Assembly (NCBI GenBank): GCA_023399295.1
Contig: JAEWQF010000011.1
Location: forward strand, 1 to 41,999
Reading direction: 5' to 3'
Length of the DNA: 41,999 nt
DNA from: Bacteroidota bacterium
GTDB lineage: Bacteria; Bacteroidota; Bacteroidia; Bacteroidales; Dysgonomonadaceae
The notes under the pieces are model-generated. The model was not told the origin of the DNA, ran no database searches, and saw only the letters and a list, made by a program, of their open reading frames with translations. How positions within the stretch are numbered: the first letter of the stretch is position 1; each line of letters begins with the position of its first letter. The translations under genes were made by a program, and so were the position numbers. Of the stretch, positions 1-7,913 are shown in pieces.

Positions 1-962
1 CCTTTTCCTGGTTATTGCGCCGTGAGATACAGTCGGTACATGAATATCAGGCAGATGCGCAAGTACTTAATGAAGGTGTCGAAATAAAACAATATCAACT
101 ACTATTAATCCGCAAGAGCGTGGGTGAGCAAAAGTTTGCATTGGCAAACAATTTCCGTCAGCGCGATTTGCACAAAAGAATTCAGATGATGATGAAAAAG
201 AGCAGTGACAAACAGATGAAATGGCGTTACACCGCCGCGATCCCCTCCTTGTTCCTGGTAATGGTGGCACTCTCCGTTCCGAAATTGAATGCAAGCATTC
301 CTGAAAAGGCTATTGAACAATCACTTGAGATGGCAGTGCCGGAAGGTGATACAATTGTTTTTTCGGATGATATTGTTGCAAAATCAAATGGTTCAATCGA
401 ATTGAGGAAGGTGAGAATTGTAACAAAAGATGACTCAATTGATGTTGCAGCTAAAGTGGGAGATCAGCCGGACACGACCCGGGCTCAAGGAATGAAGACC
501 AAACAAAAAGAGTTGAAGTTCTTGAAAGTGATTGGATATGGATCGATGAATGATATAGATTCTATATCAATGATTGCGAGTGGCGGAGTGGGAGCTCAAC
601 CACTCTTCATATTGGATGGAAAGGAAGTTGAGTCGATAAGTGATATTGACCCCGAACTCATTGAGACCATTGATGTGCTCAAACAGCATGCTGCCGAAGA
701 ATTTGGCGAAAGAGGCAAAGAGGGTGTCATCATCATTACTACAAAAAAAGATTTGAGAAAGACATTTGACTTCTATGAGAGTGACAAACCACTTTTGATT
801 CTGGATGGTGTGATTCAGGAAGCTGCATTTGACCTGCAATCCGTTTCACCCCATGAGATTGAGTCGATGGAAGTAATTAAAGGGAATCGGGCAGTGGATC
901 TCTATGGTGAGAAGGGGAAAAATGGAGTCATTCTGATTTACCGAAAAAGATCGACCAACTGA
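1..962 (+). CDS. M56 (BlaR1/MecR1-like) peptidase with TonB-plug-like C-terminus, 5' truncated
   Basis: Only the C-terminal part is inside the window; the frame is open from base 3, so the true start lies upstream. The first residues (FSWLLRREIQSVHEYQADAQ) match the segment after the HExxH helix in M56 membrane peptidases, with the E..AD zinc-ligand pattern; the HExxH itself is off the window. Numbering from the TTG codon at base 15, a membrane helix lies at about residues 71-91, followed by an extracytoplasmic tail. The tail holds two copies of a TonB-receptor-plug-like motif (LFILDGKEV..GVIIITTKK at about 197-245 and LLILDGVIQ..GVILIYRK at about 260-311). In Bacteroidetes such genes usually follow a BlaI/MecI repressor gene, which would lie upstream. 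The substrate cannot be read from this fragment. Confidence 0.8.
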   Translation, partial: FSWLLRREIQSVHEYQADAQVLNEGVEIKQYQLLLIRKSVGEQKFALANNFRQRDLHKRIQMMMKKSSDKQMKWRYTAAIPSLFLVMVALSVPKLNASIPEKAIEQSLEMAVPEGDTIVFSDDIVAKSNGSIELRKVRIVTKDDSIDVAAKVGDQPDTTRAQGMKTKQKELKFLKVIGYGSMNDIDSISMIASGGVGAQPLFILDGKEVESISDIDPELIETIDVLKQHAAEEFGERGKEGVIIITTKKDLRKTFDFYESDKPLLILDGVIQEAAFDLQSVSPHEIESMEVIKGNRAVDLYGEKGKNGVILIYRKRSTN

Positions 963-965
963 TAC

Positions 966-1748
966 TTATAATTTTGCCATGGGGGTATAGGCATCGTGGT
1001 AAAAGATAAGAGTCCGTTTCTCTTTTTTTGCCTTGTCGAGAAACCGTTTCTTCTCCTCCATGGCGACAACCACGCTGTTGTCGTAGGCCGAGAGCCAGCT
1101 GAGTGCAATGTTGAGTGAGGTGGGCACCACGTCGCCCGGGAAGGCATACTTCTCATCCTCCGTTTCAAAGAGCAGCACAATCTGTCCCGGTGTGTGGCCG
1201 TCGTAAAGCTCCAATCGGATCTGGTCGTCCAGCTTCGTGTCGCCCAGCACGAACTGCAGCTGTCCCGCATTGTAGACCGGTTCGATGTTCTCCGGGAAGA
1301 AGGAGCCCTTTTCGAAGAGGGTGGGGTTGCGGTAGTTCTTCCACTGGGAGAGGCTCACCCGGTAGGTGGCGTTGGGAAAGGTGGGAACAGCCTCATTTTT
1401 TTCGTTCAACACCGTGCTGGCTCCACAATGGTCGAAATGGAGGTGGGTCAGGATCACATCGGTCACCTCTTCCGGTTCGTAGCCGATTTTCCGGATCTCC
1501 TCCACCATGCTCTTCTGGTTGTAGGGTTGAAAGAATTTCAACCGTGCCTCATGCTTGTCGCCCAGCCCCGCATCCACCAGTATCCGCCGGTTTTCGGTCT
1601 CAATGAAAAGGCAGCGCAGCGACATCTCGCACATGTTCTTTTCATCCACCTTGTACTTGGCCGACCAGTACTTTTTCGGTACGGGACCGAACATCACCCC
1701 GCCATCACCCAGAAAATAACCTGATTCAATGACATGAAACTTGAGCAT
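966..1748 (-). CDS. MBL-fold metallohydrolase
   Basis: A 260-residue metallo-beta-lactamase-fold enzyme. The zinc motif HLHFDHCG is at residues 102-109, and later ligand-type segments DGHTPGQ and FPGDVV are visible, as in lactonase-like or general MBL hydrolases. There is no signal peptide, so it should be cytoplasmic. The frame is open 34 codons further upstream, but the ATG at 1748 begins the conserved fold (MLKFHVIESGYF) and sits behind a Bacteroidetes -7 box, so I chose it. It is convergent with the M56 gene, with 3 bases between the stops, and divergent from the DUF4924 gene. The substrate is not predictable; acyl-lactone hydrolysis is only one possibility for this fold. Confidence 0.85.
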   Translation of the reverse strand: MLKFHVIESGYFLGDGGVMFGPVPKKYWSAKYKVDEKNMCEMSLRCLFIETENRRILVDAGLGDKHEARLKFFQPYNQKSMVEEIRKIGYEPEEVTDVILTHLHFDHCGASTVLNEKNEAVPTFPNATYRVSLSQWKNYRNPTLFEKGSFFPENIEPVYNAGQLQFVLGDTKLDDQIRLELYDGHTPGQIVLLFETEDEKYAFPGDVVPTSLNIALSWLSAYDNSVVVAMEEKKRFLDKAKKEKRTLIFYHDAYTPMAKL

Positions 1749-1755
1749 ATTGTTG

Positions 1756-1763
1756 TATTTTTG
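1756..1763 (+). promoter_or_regulatory. -7 promoter box for the DUF4924-rfbD-prfC run
   Basis: TATTTTTG fits TAnnTTTG and lies about 60 bases ahead of the ATG at 1822. No clear TTTG is seen at the -33 distance. It partly faces the opposite-strand box at 1767-1774, so the two promoters would be back to back. Confidence 0.4.
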
Positions 1764-1766
1764 TGG

Positions 1767-1774
1767 CAAATTTA
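1767..1774 (-). promoter_or_regulatory. -7 promoter box for the MBL hydrolase gene
   Basis: On the minus strand the sequence reads TAAATTTG (TAnnTTTG), 19 bases upstream of the ATG at 1748. A good -33 element is not visible. Confidence 0.45.
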
Positions 1775-1821
1775 GTGAAAAGATTCGGGTGTAGGGACAC
1801 CCGTCCCCAAAACCCGCAGAA

Positions 1822-2355
1822 ATGAAGATCCCCAACAAACAGGAGAACATAGCCGAGTACCTGCTTTACATGTGGCAGACAGAAGACCTCTTGCGTGCCT
1901 GCAACCTGGACATCGAGCAGGTGCAACGATCGCTGATCGATTCTGCCTATGTTACCGAAGAGGAGCGGGTGACTGCCCGCGACTGGTACGAGGGGCTGAT
2001 CATGATGATGCAGCACGAAGGGGTGCAGCAGGAGGGTCATCTGCAGATTAACAAAAACCTGATTATCGACCTTACTGATGCACATCTTCGGTTGCTCAAA
2101 GATCCGAAAGAGACTGAATATATTGCCCTTTACTACCACGCGCTGCCCCATATCGTGGCATTGCGGTCCAAGACGGGCGACAAGCAGCTCCTTGAGTTGG
2201 AGACCTGTTTTACCGCGTTGTACGGTTACCTGTTGCTGAAGCTTCAGAAACGGGATATCACCGGTGAAACGCAGGCAGCCGTGGCACAGATTACTTCGTT
2301 GTTGCGCCTTCTTTCAAAGAAGTACCAGACAATTGACAAGCAGAAGGAGGAATAG
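1822..2355 (+). CDS. DUF4924 family protein
   Basis: A 177-residue soluble, mostly helical protein recognised as the Bacteroidetes family DUF4924, whose function is unknown. It has no signal peptide or membrane helix. The N-terminus (MKIPNKQENIAEYLLYMWQ) is typical of the family, which supports the start at 1822. The gene is followed after 3 bases by rfbD and then prfC, an order I recall as common in Bacteroidales genomes, so the three are probably co-transcribed. Nothing in the sequence suggests an enzyme active site. Confidence 0.8.
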   Translation: MKIPNKQENIAEYLLYMWQTEDLLRACNLDIEQVQRSLIDSAYVTEEERVTARDWYEGLIMMMQHEGVQQEGHLQINKNLIIDLTDAHLRLLKDPKETEYIALYYHALPHIVALRSKTGDKQLLELETCFTALYGYLLLKLQKRDITGETQAAVAQITSLLRLLSKKYQTIDKQKEE

Positions 2356-2358
2356 GAT

Positions 2359-3318
2359 ATGGCCATATTTACCGGGATGAGCAAAGCGTTGGGAGGCACT
2401 GAGAAGGAATCACAGAAAGAGCAATACTTCTACGGCCTGATACAGCAACATGTACTGGTGACAGGTGGCGACGGGCAGCTGGGTTGTGCCCTCAGGCGGC
2501 TCACCGGAATGATGAACCTGCCATTCCGTTTTTTCTTCACCGATGCCGGAGAGCTGGACATCACAGACCGGTCGCAGATTGAATCATTCGTGGTGGGTCA
2601 GCAGATTCGCTATATCCTCAATTGTGCGGCCTATACAGCTGTCGACAAGGCAGAAACTGAGCGGGAGAGAGCCTGGGCGATCAATGCCACCGGTGTGGAG
2701 AACATCGCCCTGGTGGCGAAACAGTATGGGGTTAAGGTGATTCATCTCTCTACCGATTTCGTGTTCGACGGAACATCCACTATCCCCTACAATGAGGAAT
2801 CGGAAGCCCACCCTTTGTCTGTTTACGGTGAGACCAAGCTGAAAGGTGAGCAGTTGTTACAAGCAGTGGGTGGTGAGTGGATGATCCTGCGCACCTCATG
2901 GCTCTATTCGGAATATGGCTCCAACTTCGTAAAGACGATGCTCCGACTGATGCAGGAGCGGGAACAGCTTACCGTGGTTGCCGACCAGCAGGGCAGCCCT
3001 ACCTACGCCATCGATCTGGCCGAGATGATGCTCCATATCCTGCAGCAGAGTGAGCAGGGCGGCTGGAAATCAGGTATCTACCACTTCTCCAACCGGGGTG
3101 AAACCAGCTGGTTCGGCTTTGCCGAGGCGATCAGGACAATAGCGGGTATTAAAAACTGCAAGGTGGTACCGGTGACCACAGCCGACTACCCCACGGCAGC
3201 CCGTCGTCCGGCATACAGTGTGATGGATCTCTCGAAGATTTGTGATGCCTTCCAGGTGGAGATCCCGACATGGGAAGAGGCACTGCAACGCTGCATCCAA
3301 CATATAAAACAAAGCTAA
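2359..3318 (+). CDS. rfbD: dTDP-4-dehydrorhamnose reductase
   Basis: RmlD/RfbD reduces dTDP-4-dehydro-L-rhamnose to dTDP-L-rhamnose, the last step in making the rhamnose donor for surface polysaccharides. The NAD(P)-binding motif GGDGQLG is at about residues 36-42, followed by CAAYTAVDKAE, the STDFVFDG strand and the catalytic YGETK (YxxxK). The protein is 319 residues. The Rossmann motif normally begins within about ten residues of the start, but here some 30 extra residues precede it. The ATG at 2359 has a good purine-rich site (AGGAGG) nine bases upstream and no closer in-frame ATG starts the fold, so I keep it. No other rml genes are in the window. Confidence 0.88.
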   Translation: MAIFTGMSKALGGTEKESQKEQYFYGLIQQHVLVTGGDGQLGCALRRLTGMMNLPFRFFFTDAGELDITDRSQIESFVVGQQIRYILNCAAYTAVDKAETERERAWAINATGVENIALVAKQYGVKVIHLSTDFVFDGTSTIPYNEESEAHPLSVYGETKLKGEQLLQAVGGEWMILRTSWLYSEYGSNFVKTMLRLMQEREQLTVVADQQGSPTYAIDLAEMMLHILQQSEQGGWKSGIYHFSNRGETSWFGFAEAIRTIAGIKNCKVVPVTTADYPTAARRPAYSVMDLSKICDAFQVEIPTWEEALQRCIQHIKQS

Positions 3319-3428
3319 TAGCTTACCGCTAATAGCTTATAGCTAACCGCTTATAGCTAACCGCTTATTGCTTATAGCTTATCACTTATAGCTTATCACT
3401 TATTGCTTATAGCTTATTTATTGCTTAT
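3313..3428 (+). repeat. Degenerate 7/14-bp tandem repeat before prfC
   Basis: The whole spacer between rfbD and prfC is built from variants of GCTTATA and GCTAACC in tandem. Near-exact 14-base units include GCTTATAGCTAACC (twice) and CTTATAGCTTATCA (twice). The array runs into the prfC start codon and leaves no Shine-Dalgarno sequence. Its function is unknown; slipped-strand growth of a simple repeat is the plain explanation. Confidence 0.85.
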
Positions 3429-3434
3429 AATGAA

Positions 3435-5009
3435 ATGACATTGAAACAAGAGATAGAACGCCGGCGTACCTTCGCCGTGATCAGTCACCCCGATGCGGGG
3501 AAAACAACCCTGACCGAAAAGCTGCTGCTCTTCGGTGGCGCCATCCATGTGGCGGGTGCCGTAAAGTCGAACAAGATCAAGAAGAGTGCCACCTCCGACT
3601 GGATGGAGATAGAAAAACAGCGCGGTATCTCTGTCGCCACCTCGGTGATGGGATTCGAGTATGGTGCCCATAAGATCAACATCCTCGACACCCCCGGTCA
3701 CCAGGATTTTGCTGAAGATACCTACCGCACGCTGACAGCGGTGGACAGTGTGATTGTGGTGGTAGATGTGGCGAAAGGTGTGGAGGCACAGACACGAAAG
3801 CTGATGGAGGTATGCCGCATGCGCCACACCCCGGTGATGATCTTCGTCAATAAGCTGGACCGGGAGGGGAGAGATCCCTTTGACATCCTGGATGAACTGG
3901 AGGAGGAGCTGCAGGTCGCGGTACGACCGTTGAGCTGGCCCATTGACATGGGAGAGCGTTTCCGGGGAGTCTACAACCTCTACAGTCAGAGCCTCGACCT
4001 CTACCAACCCAGCAAGCAGGTTGTTTCCGAGTCGGTGAAACTCGATATTGGCTCCTCTGAACTGGAAAGACATATCGGTGATGAGTTGTCGCAGAAGCTG
4101 CGCGAGGAGGTAGAGCTGATCACAGAGGTTTATCGCGACTTCCGGAGGGATGAGTATCTTGCCGGGCGACTGGCACCGGTCTTTTTCGGATCAGCACTCA
4201 ACAATTTCGGTGTGAAGGAACTGCTTGATTGCTTCGTGGAGATTGCGCCCTCACCGCGGGCGGTACAGGCGGAAGAGCGTGTGGTGGAGCCACTTGAGGA
4301 GGCATTTAGCGGCTTTATCTTCAAGATACACGCCAACATGGATCCCAACCACCGTTCCTGCATCGCCTTTGTAAAGGTCTGCTCCGGTCGTTTTGAACGA
4401 AATGTGAACTACAAGCATGTGCGCTACAATCGCATGATGAAGTTCTCCTCGCCCACTGCGTTCATGGCGCAGAAGAAAGAGATCATGGATGAGGCGTTTG
4501 CTGGCGACATTGTGGGCCTTCCCGACAACGGCAATTTCAAGATCGGGGATACGCTCACCGCGGGCGAAGAGTTGCACTTCAAGGGATTGCCCAGTTTCTC
4601 GCCGGAGATGTTCAAGTACATCGAGAATGCCGACCCGATGAAGTCGAAGCAGTTGCAAAAAGGTATTGAGCAACTGATGGACGAAGGGGTTGCACAGCTC
4701 TTCACCAATCAGTTCAACGGCAGACGCATCATCGGCACGGTTGGGCAGCTTCAGTTTGAGGTGATTCAATACCGGCTGCTGCATGAATATGGAGCACAGT
4801 GTCGGTGGGAGCCGATCAACCTCTACAAAGCCTGCTGGATAGAGAGTGACGATGCGGCGCAACTGGCCGACTTCAAGAAACGCAAGTTCCAATACATGGC
4901 ACACGACAAGGAGGGGCGTGATGTCTTCCTGGCCGAATCAAACTACATCCTGATGATGGCACAGCAGGATTTCAAGCAGATCCGGTTCCATTTCAACTCG
5001 GAGTTCTAA
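3435..5009 (+). CDS. prfC: Peptide chain release factor 3
   Basis: RF3 is the class II release factor, a translational GTPase that removes RF1/RF2 from the ribosome after termination. The 524-residue length is normal. G1 is SHPDAGKTT at 17-25, G3 is DTPGHQDF and G4 is NKLD; the EF-G/EF-Tu-like domain 2 and the RF3 C-terminal domain follow. Of two close ATGs, the one at 3430 meets a stop at once, so translation must begin at 3435 (MTLKQEIERRRTFAVISHPD). It follows DUF4924 and rfbD on the same strand. Its stop codon overlaps that of the convergent mscS gene. Confidence 0.96.
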   Translation: MTLKQEIERRRTFAVISHPDAGKTTLTEKLLLFGGAIHVAGAVKSNKIKKSATSDWMEIEKQRGISVATSVMGFEYGAHKINILDTPGHQDFAEDTYRTLTAVDSVIVVVDVAKGVEAQTRKLMEVCRMRHTPVMIFVNKLDREGRDPFDILDELEEELQVAVRPLSWPIDMGERFRGVYNLYSQSLDLYQPSKQVVSESVKLDIGSSELERHIGDELSQKLREEVELITEVYRDFRRDEYLAGRLAPVFFGSALNNFGVKELLDCFVEIAPSPRAVQAEERVVEPLEEAFSGFIFKIHANMDPNHRSCIAFVKVCSGRFERNVNYKHVRYNRMMKFSSPTAFMAQKKEIMDEAFAGDIVGLPDNGNFKIGDTLTAGEELHFKGLPSFSPEMFKYIENADPMKSKQLQKGIEQLMDEGVAQLFTNQFNGRRIIGTVGQLQFEVIQYRLLHEYGAQCRWEPINLYKACWIESDDAAQLADFKKRKFQYMAHDKEGRDVFLAESNYILMMAQQDFKQIRFHFNSEF

Positions 5010-5920
5010 TCCTTTGCCAGGTGCACTGTCATCTGCGGGAAAGGAATGTTCAGGCCATTGGCATTGAGCGCATCGTAGACCTGTTCATTCAGGTCGAAAG
5101 TGACCGGCCAGTAGTCTCCCGAGAGGGTCCAGACCCTCAGGATGAAGTCGATGGAACTGTCGTTCATTTTCACCATCCTCGACAACGGTTCGGGATCTTT
5201 CAACACCTGTGGGTGCTTCGCCGCAATATCGAGCAACAGCCGTTTCACCATCTCCACATCCGATCCATACTCCACGTTGACGGTCAGATCCACGCGTCGT
5301 GTGGCCTGTGTGCTGTAGTTGACGATGTTGCCCGTGGAGAGAGGCCCATTGGGTATGTGCACCGTTTTGTTGTCGAAGGTGGTGAGGGTGGTGTAGAGGA
5401 TGCCCACCGATTGCACTGTGCCCGCCACACTTTGTGCTTCAATGTAATCACCTCCCCTAAATGGCTTGTTAAAGAGCAGCATCACCCCGCCGGCAAAATT
5501 GGCCAGATTGTCCTTCACCGCCAGACCCAGTGCCAGACCGACCGAACCGATGAGTGCGACAAGTGAGACGGTCTTTGAGCCCACAATATTGATGATCAGG
5601 ATAATCAGCGTGGCGAAAAGTGCGATGTGGAAGATGTTCATCAGGAAGCTGCGCAGTGCGATGTCGTCGACTCTTCTGTTTAGCATCCGTTGAAACACCT
5701 TGATGATCTGTTTGATGAACCATCGACCCAAAAAGAAAATCAGGAGAGCGATCAGCACCTTGCCGAAAAAGTCAATGCTGCCTGTAAGAAAGAGATCGAA
5801 CAGTTCCTCAAATTGCCCTGTTTGAATCAGTTTGGCTGCTGTGGGTGTTTGTTCCACAACCGGTGTTGCAGATTCGGTTGTCGTGGTTTGCGCTTGTGCG
5901 AATAAGATTGTGTGGGGCAT
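5006..5920 (-). CDS. mscS: MscS-family small-conductance mechanosensitive channel
   Basis: An inner-membrane channel of the MscS family that relieves turgor on hypo-osmotic shock. The protein is 304 residues. Membrane helices lie at about 52-72 and 92-113, then the pore-lining Gly/Ala-rich TM3 (GSVGLALGLAVKDNLANFAG). The beta domain follows, with the conserved FDNKTVHIPNG. The N-terminal 45 residues are Thr/Gln-rich and soluble. The three-helix size is that of the E. coli MscS type, not of the large MscK type. The gene converges on prfC, sharing bases in the two stop codons. No terminator is seen between them. Confidence 0.93.
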   Translation of the reverse strand: MPHTILFAQAQTTTTESATPVVEQTPTAAKLIQTGQFEELFDLFLTGSIDFFGKVLIALLIFFLGRWFIKQIIKVFQRMLNRRVDDIALRSFLMNIFHIALFATLIILIINIVGSKTVSLVALIGSVGLALGLAVKDNLANFAGGVMLLFNKPFRGGDYIEAQSVAGTVQSVGILYTTLTTFDNKTVHIPNGPLSTGNIVNYSTQATRRVDLTVNVEYGSDVEMVKRLLLDIAAKHPQVLKDPEPLSRMVKMNDSSIDFILRVWTLSGDYWPVTFDLNEQVYDALNANGLNIPFPQMTVHLAKD

Positions 5921-5976
5921 GTAGAATGTTATTTTTGATTTTACAGTGATTCAAACAAATTTCCCAATTTTTTGTT

Positions 5977-5984
5977 TACATTTG
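5977..5984 (+). promoter_or_regulatory. -7 promoter box for the TPR/zinc peptidase genes
   Basis: TACATTTG fits TAnnTTTG and lies 27 bases before the ATG at 6012. No clear -33 TTTG is present at the usual 19-21 base spacing. Confidence 0.45.
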
Positions 5985-6011
5985 CCTTGATAACATCACT
6001 CCGTACCCACT

Positions 6012-6839
6012 ATGAGAAAACTTCTTTTTTTAACAATACTCCACACCCTGCTCACCTTTTCACTTACAGGACAGGACTATCAGGCATGGGTGGATCGAGC
6101 TGCCCGTCACATCGATGCCGACCGGCTCGACAGTGCCGCCATTGCCCTGCAGCGTGCCATGTCGCTCGATCCGGCCAATGAGAACAACCCGGTGCTGCTG
6201 CTCAACCTGGGGATCATCCAGCGAGAGCTGGGTCACTCTGATGACGCCTATATCTCCTTTACAGCAGCTCTGGCCAACAACCCGCTACAAGAGGTGGTAT
6301 TACACCGCAGGGCATCACTGCTCAGCGAGTTGAACCGCTACGATGAGGCTACTGAGGATTATAGCACTCTGATCCGACTCAATCCGGAGGCGGTGGAAGC
6401 CTACTATAGAAGAGGCGTGCTCTACCTTGAACAGGGTCACCGGCAACTGGGAGAGGCTGATTTTGTGCAGGCGAATCTACTTGATCCCGACCACTTTTTC
6501 ACACAACTGAGCAAAGCACTACTCTACAAACTGGATGACAACTGGGAGGCTGCCGAAAAGATCTACACCCGGCTGATTGCATCAGAACCCAATCCCGATC
6601 CCAGCATCCTGCTGAACCGTGCCGAGTGTTATGTCCACACCGGACAGACCTTCCGTGCTTCAGCCGACTTGCGAAACGTGGAGCTCTCACAGGGTAACAA
6701 CCCCTATTTCTACTTTCTGCGGGGCAGGGTACGACTGGATCAATTCGACAAGGTTGCCGCCAGAGCAGATTTCAACAAGGCCAGGGAGATGGGTTATGAT
6801 CCTCCGCTGGTAGATGAATGGATTAAAAAAACAAGGTAA
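6012..6839 (+). CDS. Secreted tetratricopeptide repeat protein
   Basis: A 275-residue protein with an N-terminal signal peptide (MRKLLFLTILHTLLTFSLTGQ), so it should be exported to the periplasm or outer surface. The rest is made of about six TPR-type helical pairs (for example NPVLLLNLGIIQRELGHSDD and EAVEAYYRRGVLYLEQG), a protein-binding scaffold. No enzymatic domain is visible. It is followed after 13 bases by the zinc metallopeptidase gene and is probably co-transcribed with it; a joint function is not established. The partner protein cannot be inferred. Confidence 0.8.
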   Translation: MRKLLFLTILHTLLTFSLTGQDYQAWVDRAARHIDADRLDSAAIALQRAMSLDPANENNPVLLLNLGIIQRELGHSDDAYISFTAALANNPLQEVVLHRRASLLSELNRYDEATEDYSTLIRLNPEAVEAYYRRGVLYLEQGHRQLGEADFVQANLLDPDHFFTQLSKALLYKLDDNWEAAEKIYTRLIASEPNPDPSILLNRAECYVHTGQTFRASADLRNVELSQGNNPYFYFLRGRVRLDQFDKVAARADFNKAREMGYDPPLVDEWIKKTR

Positions 6840-6852
6840 CACCCGTAGTTGT

Positions 6853-7725
6853 ATGAAATGGATTAATCGAAACGACAACGAAGCCAACTACGAGGATCGC
6901 AGGGGCAAGGGCCACGGAAAGAGAAATGCCGCGGTAGGAGGAGTAGGGGCAATTGTAATTGCCATCATCGCCCTCTTGTTGGGGCAGAACCCCTTTCAGG
7001 CAATTGACATGGTCAGCAGCATCGCTCCAGGGGAATCGACCGAGACGGTAGATCCCTCCCGTGCGAACGAGAACGAGGATCTGAAGGTGTTTACCCTGGG
7101 GGTGTTTAACAGTGCCAACGATGTCTGGGATGAGATATTCCGCACACAGATGAGTAGCAACTATGTACGTCCCACACTTGTAACCTTCACCGATGCCACC
7201 GTGTCGGAATGTGGGGGAGCGACGGAGTCGGTAGGCCCATTTTACTGTCCTGCCGACCAGAAGATGTACATCGACCTGGACTTCTTCCACCAGCTAAAAT
7301 CGGAGTTCGGCGCCAAGGGCGACCTGGCGATGGCCTACGTGACTGCTCATGAGGTGGGTCACCACGTGCAGAAGCTGCTGGGAATCATCGACCAGATGAA
7401 CCAGTACCGTGGCCGTATCAGCGAGACGGAGTACAACAAGTTGAACGTGAAGCTGGAGTTGCAGGCCGACTTTCTGGCGGGGGTGTGGGTCTACCACGCA
7501 CAACGGATGAACATGATCCAATTGGAGCCGGGCGACCTGGAGTCGGCCATTAGCGCCACCAGGGCGGTGGGTGATGACACCATCCAGAAACGATCCATGG
7601 GGTACAGTGTGCCCGACTCATTCACACACGGCACCGCGGCACAACGCACCCACTGGTTCCGCAAGGGAATGGAGAGTGGTGATATACGGCAGGGCGATAC
7701 CTTCAACGATCCTTCATTGCGTTAA
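6853..7725 (+). CDS. Neutral zinc metallopeptidase (YpfJ/KPN_02809 family)
   Basis: A 290-residue membrane-anchored zinc metallopeptidase of the YpfJ type. A Lys/Arg-rich cytoplasmic N-terminus is followed by one membrane helix (about residues 28-44, GGVGAIVIAIIALLLG). The extracytoplasmic domain holds the zinc motif HEVGHH at 166-171 and the downstream ELQADFLAGVW third-ligand segment. The frame extends 13 codons further upstream, but the ATG at 6853 begins the family's usual MKW..R.S/N-type N-terminus, so it is preferred. Physiological substrates of this family are not known. A bidirectional terminator follows at 7789-7820. Confidence 0.88.
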   Translation: MKWINRNDNEANYEDRRGKGHGKRNAAVGGVGAIVIAIIALLLGQNPFQAIDMVSSIAPGESTETVDPSRANENEDLKVFTLGVFNSANDVWDEIFRTQMSSNYVRPTLVTFTDATVSECGGATESVGPFYCPADQKMYIDLDFFHQLKSEFGAKGDLAMAYVTAHEVGHHVQKLLGIIDQMNQYRGRISETEYNKLNVKLELQADFLAGVWVYHAQRMNMIQLEPGDLESAISATRAVGDDTIQKRSMGYSVPDSFTHGTAAQRTHWFRKGMESGDIRQGDTFNDPSLR

Positions 7726-7788
7726 TTGGTTGCCAGGAAAGTGAACTGATTGGATGCCCGCTACCGTTCTATGAAGCGCATAAAAGGC

Positions 7789-7820
7789 AAAAACCCATAT
7801 GATTATTCATATGGGTTTTA
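7789..7820. terminator. Bidirectional rho-independent terminator
   Basis: A perfect 13-base inverted repeat (AAAACCCATATGA / TCATATGGGTTTT) with a 4-base loop. A-run and T-run flanks on both sides suit it to end the zinc peptidase transcript on the plus strand and the tRNA-Arg transcript on the minus strand. Confidence 0.8.
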
Positions 7821-7834
7821 TGGTGCATAAAAAG

Positions 7835-7906
7835 TACACCCGGCGAGAATCGAACTCGCATCGTCGGAACCGGAATCCGGTATTCTATCCATTGAACTAC
7901 GGGTGC
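7835..7906 (-). tRNA. tRNA-Arg (anticodon CCG)
   Basis: The minus strand folds as a full cloverleaf. The acceptor GCACCCG pairs with CGGGTGT (G-U at 1:72). The D-stem is GTTC/GAAT, the anticodon loop TTCCGGT has CCG at 34-36, and the T-arm GCGAG-TTCGATT-CTCGC is intact. The discriminator base is A and CCA is not encoded. The 27:43 pair is a C/A mismatch. The gene starts 7 nt after the stop codon of the DUF3256 gene on the same strand, with no promoter in the gap, and ends just before the 7789-7820 terminator. Confidence 0.95.
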
Positions 7907-7913
7907 CTCTATT

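Noticed and set aside
1115..1724. Two long plus-strand frames opposite the MBL hydrolase
   Set aside because: Both are antisense to a gene with intact metal-binding motifs; one is extremely Arg/Pro/Ser-rich.
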